Assembly (NCBI RefSeq): GCF_007197885.1
Contig: NZ_VKKG01000007.1
Location: 1 to 64,000, forward strand
Direction: 5' to 3'
Length of the DNA: 64,000 bases
DNA from: Tessaracoccus rhinocerotis
Lineage (GTDB): Bacteria; Actinomycetota; Actinomycetes; Propionibacteriales; Propionibacteriaceae
Made by a program: the position numbers and the translations under genes. The notes beneath the pieces are model-generated. The model saw only the letters and a list, made by a program, of their open reading frames with translations. It did no database searches and had not been told where the DNA came from. Shown here piece after piece: positions 44,251-52,266 of the stretch. The first letter of the stretch is position 1; every line of letters starts with the position of its first letter.

Positions 44251-45642
44251 ATGGGGTTCAACGTTTCGAGGCGTCACTTCCTCGGCGCAGGTACCGGACT
44301 GGCCGCAGCTGCCGTCCTGACCGCCTGCGGATCAGGCACACCGGGCGAGCCGGCACCGGAGGAGACCACCGGTACGGGCGGCGAGACCAGCGGCGGCGAG
44401 AGCGCTGCCGCCGCCGTCACCATCCAGTTCTGGCACCGCACCTTCACCCCGGTGGAGAACGAGTGGTACGCCAACATCGTCAAGCAGTTCAACGAGTCGC
44501 AGTCCGAGGTCAAGGTCGTCGGGACCGAGGTCCCCGCGGACGCCTGGGACCAGAAGATGAAGTCGGCGCAGGCGGCCGGCAAGGCACCCGACGTCTACAC
44601 CCACCCCGGGGCCATCCAGGACGGCGTCAACGCCGGCCAGCTGCGCGAACTCAACGACATCGTCCCGCAGGAGGCACTCGACGAGATCATCGACGCCGCC
44701 CTGCCAGTCTCGGCCGTGGGCGACAAGTACTACGCGTACCCGCTGCTGCTGGAGCCCCAGACGGTCCTGTTCTGGAACAAGACCATGCTCGAGGCTGCCG
44801 GACTCGACCCCGAGGTCGGGCCCGAGACCTGGGACGAACTGCTCGAGATGTGCGCCGCCATCAAGCCCACCCTCGGCGAGGGCCAGTACTGCATCCAGCC
44901 CGCGGCCGACGCGCCCACGTTCGCGTGGTCCACCGTCGGGCAGCAGTACAACTTCGCCGGGCACACCGCCCTCACCGACGACTGGACCGCACCCAACGTC
45001 GAGAACCCGGAGTACGCCGCCCTGATCGAGGGCTACAAGGCGCTGTGGGACAACGACTACATGCCGAAGCAGGCGCTCGCGGCCTACGTCGCGGGCAACG
45101 ACTACGGCGAGGAGAAGGTGGCCTTCAAGGTCTCCGGCTCCTGGATGATGTCCGAGATCGGCTCCGACTTCCCGGACCTGCTGGGCCGCACCGGCGTCGG
45201 CAGGTTCCCGACGGCAGCGGGCTCGGACCGCACCACCACCACGCTCGGCAACTTCAAGTGGGTCGTCGACGCCAAGACCGCCAACGCCGAGGCCGCGGGC
45301 AAGTTCCTGGCCTGGTCCATCGCGGGCGACCCCGCCAACCTGGTGCCGTTCTTCGTCAACACGCAGTTCACGAAGGTCTCGGTCCGCCAGTCCGTGCAGG
45401 ACGCCGTCGCCGACGACGCCGCCGCGGCCGACGCGCCGTGGTCCGACATCGTCACCAACGAGATCGCGCCCGACGCGATCTCCGAGCCGATGTACCCGTG
45501 GGACGTCTCGCTCGCAGTGGGCACCGCCATGGAGGCCGGCATGAAGGGCGCCCAGCCCATCGACGTCGCCCTCAAGACGGCCGCCGACACGATCGCCCAG
45601 GTGATCGAGCGCGACGGACTCGCGGAGAAGGCGCCGAACTGA
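44251..45642 (+). CDS. CUT1 sugar ABC transporter substrate-binding lipoprotein
   Basis: A 463-residue extracytoplasmic solute-binding protein. Twin-Arg-like leader FNVSRRHFLGAGTGLAAAAV and lipobox LTAC with Cys26, then a Gly/Thr/Glu-rich linker. The type-2 fold begins VTIQFWHRTFTPVENEWYAN, with TVLFWNKTMLEAAGLDPEVG and PETWDELLEMCAAIKPTLGE, as in UgpB/MalE-like proteins. Placed between GH183 and two permease genes, it probably binds arabino-oligosaccharides (inference). ATG 44251 has GAAGGAG upstream. A stable hairpin separates it from the permeases. Confidence 0.9.
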   Translation: MGFNVSRRHFLGAGTGLAAAAVLTACGSGTPGEPAPEETTGTGGETSGGESAAAAVTIQFWHRTFTPVENEWYANIVKQFNESQSEVKVVGTEVPADAWDQKMKSAQAAGKAPDVYTHPGAIQDGVNAGQLRELNDIVPQEALDEIIDAALPVSAVGDKYYAYPLLLEPQTVLFWNKTMLEAAGLDPEVGPETWDELLEMCAAIKPTLGEGQYCIQPAADAPTFAWSTVGQQYNFAGHTALTDDWTAPNVENPEYAALIEGYKALWDNDYMPKQALAAYVAGNDYGEEKVAFKVSGSWMMSEIGSDFPDLLGRTGVGRFPTAAGSDRTTTTLGNFKWVVDAKTANAEAAGKFLAWSIAGDPANLVPFFVNTQFTKVSVRQSVQDAVADDAAAADAPWSDIVTNEIAPDAISEPMYPWDVSLAVGTAMEAGMKGAQPIDVALKTAADTIAQVIERDGLAEKAPN

Positions 45643-45657
45643 CGCCTGCCGACCAAC

Positions 45658-45729
45658 GCTCGACACCTGCGTTGTCCCGGGACACCTGCACCACAAGGCA
45701 GGTGTCCACGCACAGCGCAGGTGTCGAGC
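45658..45729 (+). promoter_or_regulatory. nested hairpin between binding protein and permease genes
   Basis: An outer stem GCTCGACACCTGCG (45658-45671) pairs with CGCAGGTGTCGAGC (45716-45729), and an inner stem GGACACCTGC (45680-45689) pairs with GCAGGTGTCC (45698-45707). Both stems contain the same GACACCTGC unit. It likely protects the binding-protein mRNA end or causes partial termination so that binding protein exceeds permease. Confidence 0.7.
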
Positions 45730-45769
45730 CTGCAGGGCACGGCGGTTGAGACTAGAAGGCGAGGATGAG

Positions 45770-46696
45770 ATGTCGACGACGACAGAGCTGATCTCCAAGG
45801 CGGAGGTCAAACGGCTGAACAAGAGCAAGTACCGCGACACCAGGTTGGCGTTCCTGATGCTGGCGCCGGTGACGATCATGCTGGGGATCTTCGTGATCTA
45901 CCCGGCGTTCCAGGCCGTGTACCTGTCCTTCCAGGACTGGAGCTTCTACAAGCCGCCGGAGTTCGTGGGGTGGCGCAACTTCACGAACGTCCTCAGCGAC
46001 CCGCTGTTCTTCGCCGCCATCCGGCGCGGCTTCGTGTTCGTGCTGATGACGGTGCCAATCATGCTGGTGCTGGCGTTCCTGTTCGCCAGCCTGGTGGTCT
46101 CCGTCGGCAAGAAGTTCGCCACGACCCTGAAGGTCAGCATCTACATCCCGACGATCATCTCCGGCGTCATCGCCTCGATCATCTTCGTGCTGATCTACGA
46201 CTACTCGGGTGGACTCCTGAACGCGACGCTGGCCAACTTCGACGTGGCTCCGATCGCCTGGATCGGCGACCCGAAGTGGGCGCTGTTCGCGATCGCGATC
46301 CCCGCCATCTGGCTGGGCATGGGGTTGACGTCGCTGATCATGGTGGCCGCGATGGTGGACATCCCCGAGGAGTTCTACGAGGCCGCCGCGATGGAGGGCG
46401 CCAACTGGTGGCAGAAGACGCTCTACATCACCATCCCGCAGATGAAGAACGTCATCCTCTACCTGCTGATCACGGGCTTCGTCGCCTCCATCCAGCAGTT
46501 CGAACTGCCCCTGGTCATGACCGGCGGCGGCCCGCTGGACTCGACGAACCTGCCCAACCTGTTCATCTTCAACCACTTCCGCAACGACATCACCGTCGGC
46601 TACTCGATCGCGGCGGCGCTGCTGCTGTTCGTGGTGCTGGGCACGGTGTCCGCGCTCATCTTCAAGGTACTGAACTCCGAAAAGTTGGTGGACTGA
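45770..46696 (+). CDS. CUT1 sugar ABC transporter permease (MalF/UgpA-like)
   Basis: A 308-residue permease with six membrane segments. It starts STTTELISKAEVKRLNKSKY before the first span LAFLMLAPVTIMLGIFVIYP. The cytoplasmic EAA loop is EEFYEAAAMEGANWWQKTLY (EAAxxxGA), which contacts the ATPase. It is one half of the channel with the next gene. ATG 45770 is chosen over an upstream in-frame start at 45746 because GAGG lies 6 bases before it and the family N-terminus starts there. One base separates it from the next permease. Confidence 0.9.
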   Translation: MSTTTELISKAEVKRLNKSKYRDTRLAFLMLAPVTIMLGIFVIYPAFQAVYLSFQDWSFYKPPEFVGWRNFTNVLSDPLFFAAIRRGFVFVLMTVPIMLVLAFLFASLVVSVGKKFATTLKVSIYIPTIISGVIASIIFVLIYDYSGGLLNATLANFDVAPIAWIGDPKWALFAIAIPAIWLGMGLTSLIMVAAMVDIPEEFYEAAAMEGANWWQKTLYITIPQMKNVILYLLITGFVASIQQFELPLVMTGGGPLDSTNLPNLFIFNHFRNDITVGYSIAAALLLFVVLGTVSALIFKVLNSEKLVD

Positions 46697-46697
46697 C

Positions 46698-47618
46698 ATG
46701 ACTGTGACATCCACGACCTCCGCACCCGTCTCTCGAGGCATCGTCGCGGCCGCCGGCACCGAGGACCAGCCGCTGAAGCACCGTCGCAAGATCCGCTCCA
46801 CCGGCTGGTGGGTCGGGGCGGTGCTGAAGGCGATCGTCGGCCTGCTGTTCCTGCTGGCGGCCCTGTTCCCGCTGGCCTGGATGGTGATCGCCGGGTTCAA
46901 GGCCAAGACCGAGGTCATCTCCACCCCGTTCCAGTTCTTCCCCGAGGTCTGGCTGGTGGAGAACTACATCCAGATCGCCTCCGACCCGACCTTCCTGCGA
47001 ACCATGGGCTGGACCTTCATGGGCGCCATCCTGTTCACGCTGCTGCACCTGTTCCTGAACTCGTTCGCCGCCTACGCCTTCGCCCGGCTGGACTTCCGGT
47101 TCAAGAAGACGATGTGGGTGATCATCATCACCACGATGTTCATCCCGGGCATGACCATCCTGCTCACGAGCTTCATCGTCGTGACCAACCTGTTCATGCT
47201 GGACACCCTCGCCGTGCTGGTGCTGCCCGGCGCCGCCAGCGCGGCCAGCGTGTTCTTCATCCGGCAGTTCTACCTGAACATCCCCGCCAGCCTGGAGGAG
47301 GCGGCGATGATCGACGGCGCGGGCAAGTTCCAGATCTACCTGCGCCTGTTCCTGCCCCTGTCCAAGCCGCCCTTCGTGGTGATGGGCATCACGGCGTTCC
47401 TCGCCTACTGGAACTCCTACGTCTGGCCGATCATGACCATCACCACTCCCGAGAAGTTCGTGGTGCAGCAGTACCTGACCACGTTCCGCTCCGAGCGCTC
47501 CACCGAGCTGGGCATGCTGATGGCCGGCTCCACCCTGGCCGCGGCGCCCGTGGTGATCCTGTTCCTGATCTTCCAGCGCCAGATCATCGGCAACATCAAG
47601 ATGGCGGGGCTCAAGTGA
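46698..47618 (+). CDS. CUT1 sugar ABC transporter permease (MalG/UgpE-like)
   Basis: A 306-residue permease with six membrane segments. After a cytoplasmic arm come AIVGLLFLLAALFPLAWMVI, the span IIITTMFIPGMTILLTSFIV and the EAA loop PASLEEAAMIDGAGKFQIYL (EEAAxxDGA). The C-terminal LGMLMAGSTLAAAPVVILFL and FQRQIIGNIKMAGLK are typical of MalG-type proteins. Its stop overlaps the GTG of the GH116 gene by four bases. No ATPase gene accompanies the transporter here, so a shared MsmK/MalK-type ATPase from elsewhere is expected. Confidence 0.92.
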   Translation: MTVTSTTSAPVSRGIVAAAGTEDQPLKHRRKIRSTGWWVGAVLKAIVGLLFLLAALFPLAWMVIAGFKAKTEVISTPFQFFPEVWLVENYIQIASDPTFLRTMGWTFMGAILFTLLHLFLNSFAAYAFARLDFRFKKTMWVIIITTMFIPGMTILLTSFIVVTNLFMLDTLAVLVLPGAASAASVFFIRQFYLNIPASLEEAAMIDGAGKFQIYLRLFLPLSKPPFVVMGITAFLAYWNSYVWPIMTITTPEKFVVQQYLTTFRSERSTELGMLMAGSTLAAAPVVILFLIFQRQIIGNIKMAGLK

Positions 47619-50293
47619 CCTGGAACCCGCAGGAGCACCCGGCCGTCGCGATGCCGATCGGCGGCATCGGGACGGGCTCCATGGCGATCGGCTCCGACGG
47701 CGGGTGGCGGCAGGTCCAGCTCGCCGGGGTGGGCAACCACCGCGGCGACCTGCCGGGCACGTTCATGGCGCTGCGCACCTCCCAGCACGAGCCGATCCAC
47801 GACCAGACGGTGGTGCTGCAGGCGGCGCGCACCGATGCCGGGTCGCAGGGCCGCCCTGCAACCCCGATGTTCAACGACGACCTGGTGCCCGCCTGGCAGC
47901 GGGACCTGGTCGCCGAGTTCGGCGGCACCGCCACCACCATGTCCGGCACCTACCCGGTTGCCTCCGTGGTGCACGACACCGGCGGGCCCGTCAGCGTCGA
48001 GATGCGCGCCACCTCGCCGATGGTCCCCACCGACGCCGACGCCTCCGGCTACCCGGCCGTGATGCTCGAGGTCACCCTCACCAACCACACCGACACCACC
48101 ACCCAGGCCTGGCTGGCCCACAGCGTGCACAACGCCGTGGGACTCGACCCCCACCTGAGCCCCGAAGGCGTCCGCGCCGCCGGCTACGGCGGCAACGTCA
48201 ACACGATGCGCCGGCGAGGTCGCTTGGTCGTGGGGGGTGCCGGGAATCCCGCTGATAACGCTACTCGGAACTCAAATGAAACGGTTCAAATGGGTTTCGG
48301 TACGGTTCCGGGTCGAACGAGCAGCGGGGAGCAACGGGTGGACCTGGTCATGGACAACCCGTCGGTGGCTCCCGACTCGCCGTGGGCCGGGCAGATGGTG
48401 CTCGGCTGCGTGGCGGACGACGTGGTGGCGCTGCCCTCCTACTCGAACCCGGCGGAGCTGTTTGACTTTCTCCGCCTGCTCGCCCCGTGGGGCGACCACT
48501 CCCGGCGCGACGCCGCCCCAGGAGTGCAGGCTCCGCAGAACTCAGCTCCGACGCCGAGGTTCGGGCCCTCGCCGCAGGGCCAGACCTGGCTCGGCGCGCT
48601 GGTGGCCCACGCGGAACTGCAGCCGCGGGCCTCGCGCACGGTGCGCTTCGTGCTGGCCTGGCACTTCCCCAACCGCATGGTGGACTTCGTCCAGTTCGGA
48701 CCCGACCGACCGGAGCTCGGCAACACCAGGTTCTGGCTCGGCAACCACTACGCCTCGCGCTGGGCCGACGCCGCCGACGTCGCGGACGAGGTGCTCGCCC
48801 GCTGGGAGCCGCTGTGGCACGCCACCACGGCCTGGACCGACGTCGTCGACGGACTCGACCTGCCCCAGCAGTGGCGCACCCACCTGGCCACCCAACCCGT
48901 CCCGCTGCGCACACCCACGAGCTTCCGCACCCACGACGGCGCCTTCTACGGTTTCGAGGGCGTGCTCGGCGCGTCCACGGGGATGTGGTCGGGTGACGTG
49001 GGTGGCTCCTGCCCGCTGAACTGCACCCACGTGTGGAACTACGCGATGGCAGCCTCTGCGCTGTTCCCGTCGCTGGAGCGCTCGATGCGCGAGACCGAGT
49101 TCGACGTCATGCAGGCCCGCTCCGGCGCCCTGCCGCACCGCGTGTTCATGCCGCCCTACCTCGAGCAGTTCGGCGACGGGCCCATCGGCGGCCCGATCGA
49201 GGCCGCCCTCGACGGGATGTGCGGCGCGGTGCTCAAGACCTACCGCGAACTGCTGCGCGGCGCCCTCGACACCGGCTGGGTGTGGGAGCGCTGGCGCAAC
49301 ATCTGCGCGCTGATGGACCACGTCGTCGCCCAGTGGGACCCGAAGGGCACCGGCCTGCTCGCCGGGATCCAGCCCAGCACCCACGACATCGGGCTGCACG
49401 GCACCAACACCTACATGGGCACCTACTGGCTGGCCGCGCTGCGGGCGGCGGAGGAACTGGCGAAGGTGGTGGGCGACGACGAGCGGGCCGCGTCCTGGCG
49501 GGAGCGCTTCGAGACGTCCTCGCGCCGCTACGACGAGGAGTGCTTCGACGGCGAACACTACGTGCAGCGCCCCGACCCGTCGCTCCCCGAGGAGCACCAG
49601 TGGGGGATCGGCTGCCTGTCCGACCAGCTGATCGGCCAGTGGTGGGCCCACACCCTCGGGCTGGGCCACCTGCTGCCGGAGGACCACGTCCGCACGGCGC
49701 TGCGCAGCGTGGTCCGCTGGAACCTGCGGGAGGTCACGGTCCCCGTCGCCGAGTTCGCGCAGCGACCGTACGCCGTCGAGGGCGAGAACGGCCTCGTGAT
49801 GTGCTCCTGGCCCAACGGCGGCCGGCCCGAGGTGCCCACCCTCTACTGCGACGAGGTCTGGACCGGCGTCGAGTACCAGGTGGCGGCGCACTGCATCATG
49901 GAGGGACTGCACGACGAGGCGGTCGCGATCCTCGAGGCGATGTGGGCGCGGCACGACGGGCGCCGTCGCAACCCGTTCAACGAGGCGGAGTGCGGCGACC
50001 ACTACGCTCGTGCCATGGCAGGTTGGAGCGTCCTCGAGGCGGAACTGGGGCTGGCGTGGAACGCGCTCGACGGCACCTTCCGCGTCGGCGGGCCCGGGAC
50101 GGTGCCGCTGTTGACGGGATCCGGCTGGGCCGAGGTCCAGGTCGACGACGACGGCGTGCGCGTCCTGTGCCACCGCGGCCGGATCCCGCTGCGGCGCGTG
50201 GTCGCACCCGGCGGGGACTGGGTCCTCGACGGCAACGAGCTGACACCCCTCGACGGCTGGACGCGGCTGAGTCGATCCGGAGAGGCGGGCTGA
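47615..50293 (+). CDS. GH116 glycoside hydrolase, probable exo-beta-D-arabinofuranosidase
   Basis: About 892 residues, no signal peptide. The N-terminal beta-sandwich opens VAMPIGGIGTGSMAIGSDGG; the (alpha/alpha)6 barrel from about residue 450 has LNCTHVWNYAMAASALFPSL, STHDIGLHGTNTYMGTYWLA, CLSDQLIGQWWAHTLGLGHL and YCDEVWTGVEYQVAAHCIME, which line up with the GBA2/GH116 core. Asp670 in SDQLIGQWW corresponds to the GH116 acid/base. The nucleophile Glu is less clear. GH116 enzymes hydrolyse beta-glucosides, beta-xylosides and, in one D-arabinan degrader, beta-D-arabinofuranosides. GTG 47615 overlaps the permease stop (GTGA). Bases 48224-48345 are less GC-rich than the rest. Confidence 0.85.
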   Translation: MTWNPQEHPAVAMPIGGIGTGSMAIGSDGGWRQVQLAGVGNHRGDLPGTFMALRTSQHEPIHDQTVVLQAARTDAGSQGRPATPMFNDDLVPAWQRDLVAEFGGTATTMSGTYPVASVVHDTGGPVSVEMRATSPMVPTDADASGYPAVMLEVTLTNHTDTTTQAWLAHSVHNAVGLDPHLSPEGVRAAGYGGNVNTMRRRGRLVVGGAGNPADNATRNSNETVQMGFGTVPGRTSSGEQRVDLVMDNPSVAPDSPWAGQMVLGCVADDVVALPSYSNPAELFDFLRLLAPWGDHSRRDAAPGVQAPQNSAPTPRFGPSPQGQTWLGALVAHAELQPRASRTVRFVLAWHFPNRMVDFVQFGPDRPELGNTRFWLGNHYASRWADAADVADEVLARWEPLWHATTAWTDVVDGLDLPQQWRTHLATQPVPLRTPTSFRTHDGAFYGFEGVLGASTGMWSGDVGGSCPLNCTHVWNYAMAASALFPSLERSMRETEFDVMQARSGALPHRVFMPPYLEQFGDGPIGGPIEAALDGMCGAVLKTYRELLRGALDTGWVWERWRNICALMDHVVAQWDPKGTGLLAGIQPSTHDIGLHGTNTYMGTYWLAALRAAEELAKVVGDDERAASWRERFETSSRRYDEECFDGEHYVQRPDPSLPEEHQWGIGCLSDQLIGQWWAHTLGLGHLLPEDHVRTALRSVVRWNLREVTVPVAEFAQRPYAVEGENGLVMCSWPNGGRPEVPTLYCDEVWTGVEYQVAAHCIMEGLHDEAVAILEAMWARHDGRRRNPFNEAECGDHYARAMAGWSVLEAELGLAWNALDGTFRVGGPGTVPLLTGSGWAEVQVDDDGVRVLCHRGRIPLRRVVAPGGDWVLDGNELTPLDGWTRLSRSGEAG

Positions 50294-50294
50294 G

Positions 50295-51314
50295 ATGAAA
50301 CCACCAGTGAACTCCCACAAGGCGGCGACGATCGCCGACGTCGCGCGCGCGTCGAACGTGTCCGTGGCGACGGTCTCCCGGGTCCTGAACGGGAACCCGA
50401 AGGTCGCGCCCGAGCTGGCCAAGCGCGTCGAGGCGGCCGTCAGCGAGGTCAACTACCGGCCCAACGGCGCGGGGCGGGCGCTGCGGCGCCAGAAGTCCGA
50501 CCTGTGGGCCGCCATCGTCCCCGACATCCAGAACCCGTTCTTCGTGAAGGTGGTCGACGCCTTCGAGCGGGTGGCCAACGCGGAGGGTTTCTCCGTGGTG
50601 CTGTGCAACACGCAGGAGGACCTGGCGAGGGAGAAGGCGTCGATCGAGACCGTGATCGCACACCAGGTCTCCGGGGTGCTGGTCGCGGCCGCGTCCCCGC
50701 AGACGAAGCTGCGCATGTTCGAGCGCTACGGCATCCCCGTGGTGACCATCGACCGTCGCGTCAACGACTTCTCCGGCGACGCCGTAACGGTGGACAACGC
50801 ATTGATCGGCCGGATGGCGGCCGAACACCTGCTCGAGCAGGGACGCGAGCGGGCCCTGATCCTGAGCCACACCGTCGAGCTGTCCCCGATGCGGGACCGG
50901 GAACTCGGGTTCCGGCAGCGCATGGCCGAGGCCGGGCACGCCGTCGGCGAGCGGTGGGTGGCGCACCTGGCGTTCCAGGACGGGAGGCAGGCCATCATCC
51001 GCGACCTGCTGCGCAAGCGCTCCGGCGTCGACGCCGTGTTCTGCACCACCAACACCCTCACGGCCGAGGCGTTCGTCGCGCTGCAGTCGCTGGGGATGGA
51101 GATCGGGCCGCAGGTCGGGCTCGTCGGCGTCGACGACCACCGCTGGAACACCATGGTGCAGCCGCAGGTCACGGTGGTGGAGCAGCCGGCCGAGCAGCTC
51201 GGGACGTGGGCCGGCCAGTTGCTGGCCACGCGCTCGCGCGGGCAGACGATGAACCACGGCCGGATCACGCTGGACCCGGTGCTGCAGATCAGGGCGAGCT
51301 CGCTGCGGGGGTAG
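50295..51314 (+). CDS. LacI-family regulator of the D-arabinan locus
   Basis: A 339-residue regulator. HTH: AATIADVARASNVSVATVSR, hinge YRPNGAGRALRRQKSDLWAA, effector domain IVPDIQNPFFVKVVDAFERV, GVLVAAASPQTKLRMFERYG, VVTIDRRVNDFSGDAVTVDN, LGMEIGPQVGLVGVDDHRWN and VTVVEQPAEQLGTWAGQLLA. Its ATG lies one base after the GH116 stop, so it is expressed with the operon it presumably controls, giving feedback. The candidate operator at 41879-41890 is in the divergent promoter of the locus. Probably relieved by an arabinan-derived oligosaccharide (inference). Confidence 0.9.
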   Translation: MKPPVNSHKAATIADVARASNVSVATVSRVLNGNPKVAPELAKRVEAAVSEVNYRPNGAGRALRRQKSDLWAAIVPDIQNPFFVKVVDAFERVANAEGFSVVLCNTQEDLAREKASIETVIAHQVSGVLVAAASPQTKLRMFERYGIPVVTIDRRVNDFSGDAVTVDNALIGRMAAEHLLEQGRERALILSHTVELSPMRDRELGFRQRMAEAGHAVGERWVAHLAFQDGRQAIIRDLLRKRSGVDAVFCTTNTLTAEAFVALQSLGMEIGPQVGLVGVDDHRWNTMVQPQVTVVEQPAEQLGTWAGQLLATRSRGQTMNHGRITLDPVLQIRASSLRG

Positions 51315-51377
51315 GGGAGCCGGCGTCGGGGCAACCGGGCTGTGACAGCCAGCAACCGGCTCTCGGCTCGTGCGGCG

Positions 51378-51989
51378 TCAGTGCTGCGCGTAGGCGAACT
51401 CGACGTCGAGTTCCGGGTCGATGCTGGAGACGATCCCCGTGTAGAACGCCTCGGCCTGGGAGGTGAGGATGTCGTCGTTGTCCTCGACGTGCTGGTCCTT
51501 GGCGTCGTCGTTGAGGATCTCGTTGATCATGGTGATCGGGTCGATCTCGGGGGTCACGAAGCTCGTGACGCCGTTGTCCTCGGTGACCAGCCGGAACTCC
51601 TCGTCGCTGTGGCCGATGAACTCGAACTCGGGGATGGTGATCAGGAGCCCGTCCTCGCCGGTCTGCTCGATGACCACGTCCTCGCCGTTGAGGCCGAGCT
51701 TGGCGTTGAAGGAGTACTGCAGGAACATGGTGCGCGTGCTGCCGGGCACCGCGACGCCGAAGATCTCACTGTTCGCGCTCTGCTCGGCGATGCCCTGGAT
51801 GCCGAGGCTCACCAGCACCACCTGGTCCAGGCGCTCGATCGACCGCACGATCTGTTCGTTGCGTACCTGCTCGCTCGTCCCGAACAGTTCAGGAAGCATT
51901 CGAGGCGCGCCGACGCCGACGGCCAAGCCGAGTGCCAGTGCAGTGACCCCGACGCCTGCCGTGAGCAGTGCGTTCACCTTCGATGCCAT
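51378..51989 (-). CDS. DUF4230-like membrane-anchored protein
   Basis: A 203-residue protein with one N-terminal membrane segment (LLTAGVGVTALALGLAVGVG) and the rest extracytoplasmic: RSIERLDQVVLVSLGIQGIA, then GSTRTMFLQYSFNAKLGLNG, ITIPEFEFIGHSDEEFRLVT and a helical C-terminus. The strand order and the LxYxxxxKxGL-type segment resemble DUF4230 proteins, whose function is unknown. ATG 51989 is used; an in-frame start 30 bases upstream has no SD. It converges on the LacI gene and has no clear link to the arabinan locus. Confidence 0.6.
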   Translation of the reverse strand: MASKVNALLTAGVGVTALALGLAVGVGAPRMLPELFGTSEQVRNEQIVRSIERLDQVVLVSLGIQGIAEQSANSEIFGVAVPGSTRTMFLQYSFNAKLGLNGEDVVIEQTGEDGLLITIPEFEFIGHSDEEFRLVTEDNGVTSFVTPEIDPITMINEILNDDAKDQHVEDNDDILTSQAEAFYTGIVSSIDPELDVEFAYAQH

Positions 51990-52095
51990 GTTCGAACCAG
52001 ACCTTCCCCACGCCGGCAACGTCGCCGACGTGAGTCATTCAACCACAGGGCAATCGGGCGGGGAGGGCCGGCCCGGCCAGTTCCAGGAGAAGCAG

Positions 52096-52123
52096 AACGC
52101 CCCTCGCGTGCACGAGGGGCGTT
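52096..52123 (-). terminator. hairpin terminator after tRNA-Ser
   Basis: AACGCCCCTCG and CGAGGGGCGTT form an 11-bp perfect stem around a six-base loop, 6 bases downstream of the tRNA 3' end on the minus strand, followed by CTGCTTCTCC. Confidence 0.8.
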
Positions 52124-52128
52124 GCCAG

Positions 52129-52213
52129 CGGAGGATACGAGATTCGAACTCGTGAGGGCGTGAACCCAACCCGGTTTCCAACCGAGCGCCATAGGCCTCT
52201 AGGCGAATCCTCC
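52129..52213 (-). tRNA. tRNA-Ser(GGA)
   Basis: An 85-base class II tRNA. Acceptor stem GGAGGAT pairs with ATCCTCC; D arm around CCTAGAGGCCTATGGC; anticodon loop TTGGAAA gives anticodon GGA (reads UCC/UCU); a long variable arm (GGGTTCACGCCC region) and T arm CACGAGTTCGAATCTCGT with GTTCGAATC. The discriminator is G, as in serine tRNAs, and CCA is not encoded. Confidence 0.95.
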
Positions 52214-52266
52214 GCGGAGAACCTTACCCGAGCCGATCCCGGCCGGGCAAAACGGGGGAGAACAGC

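Noticed and set aside
46808-47614. An N-terminal extension of GH116 back to 46808
   Set aside because: That part is an out-of-frame reading of the permease gene; the GTG at 47615 overlapping the permease stop gives the GH116 start.
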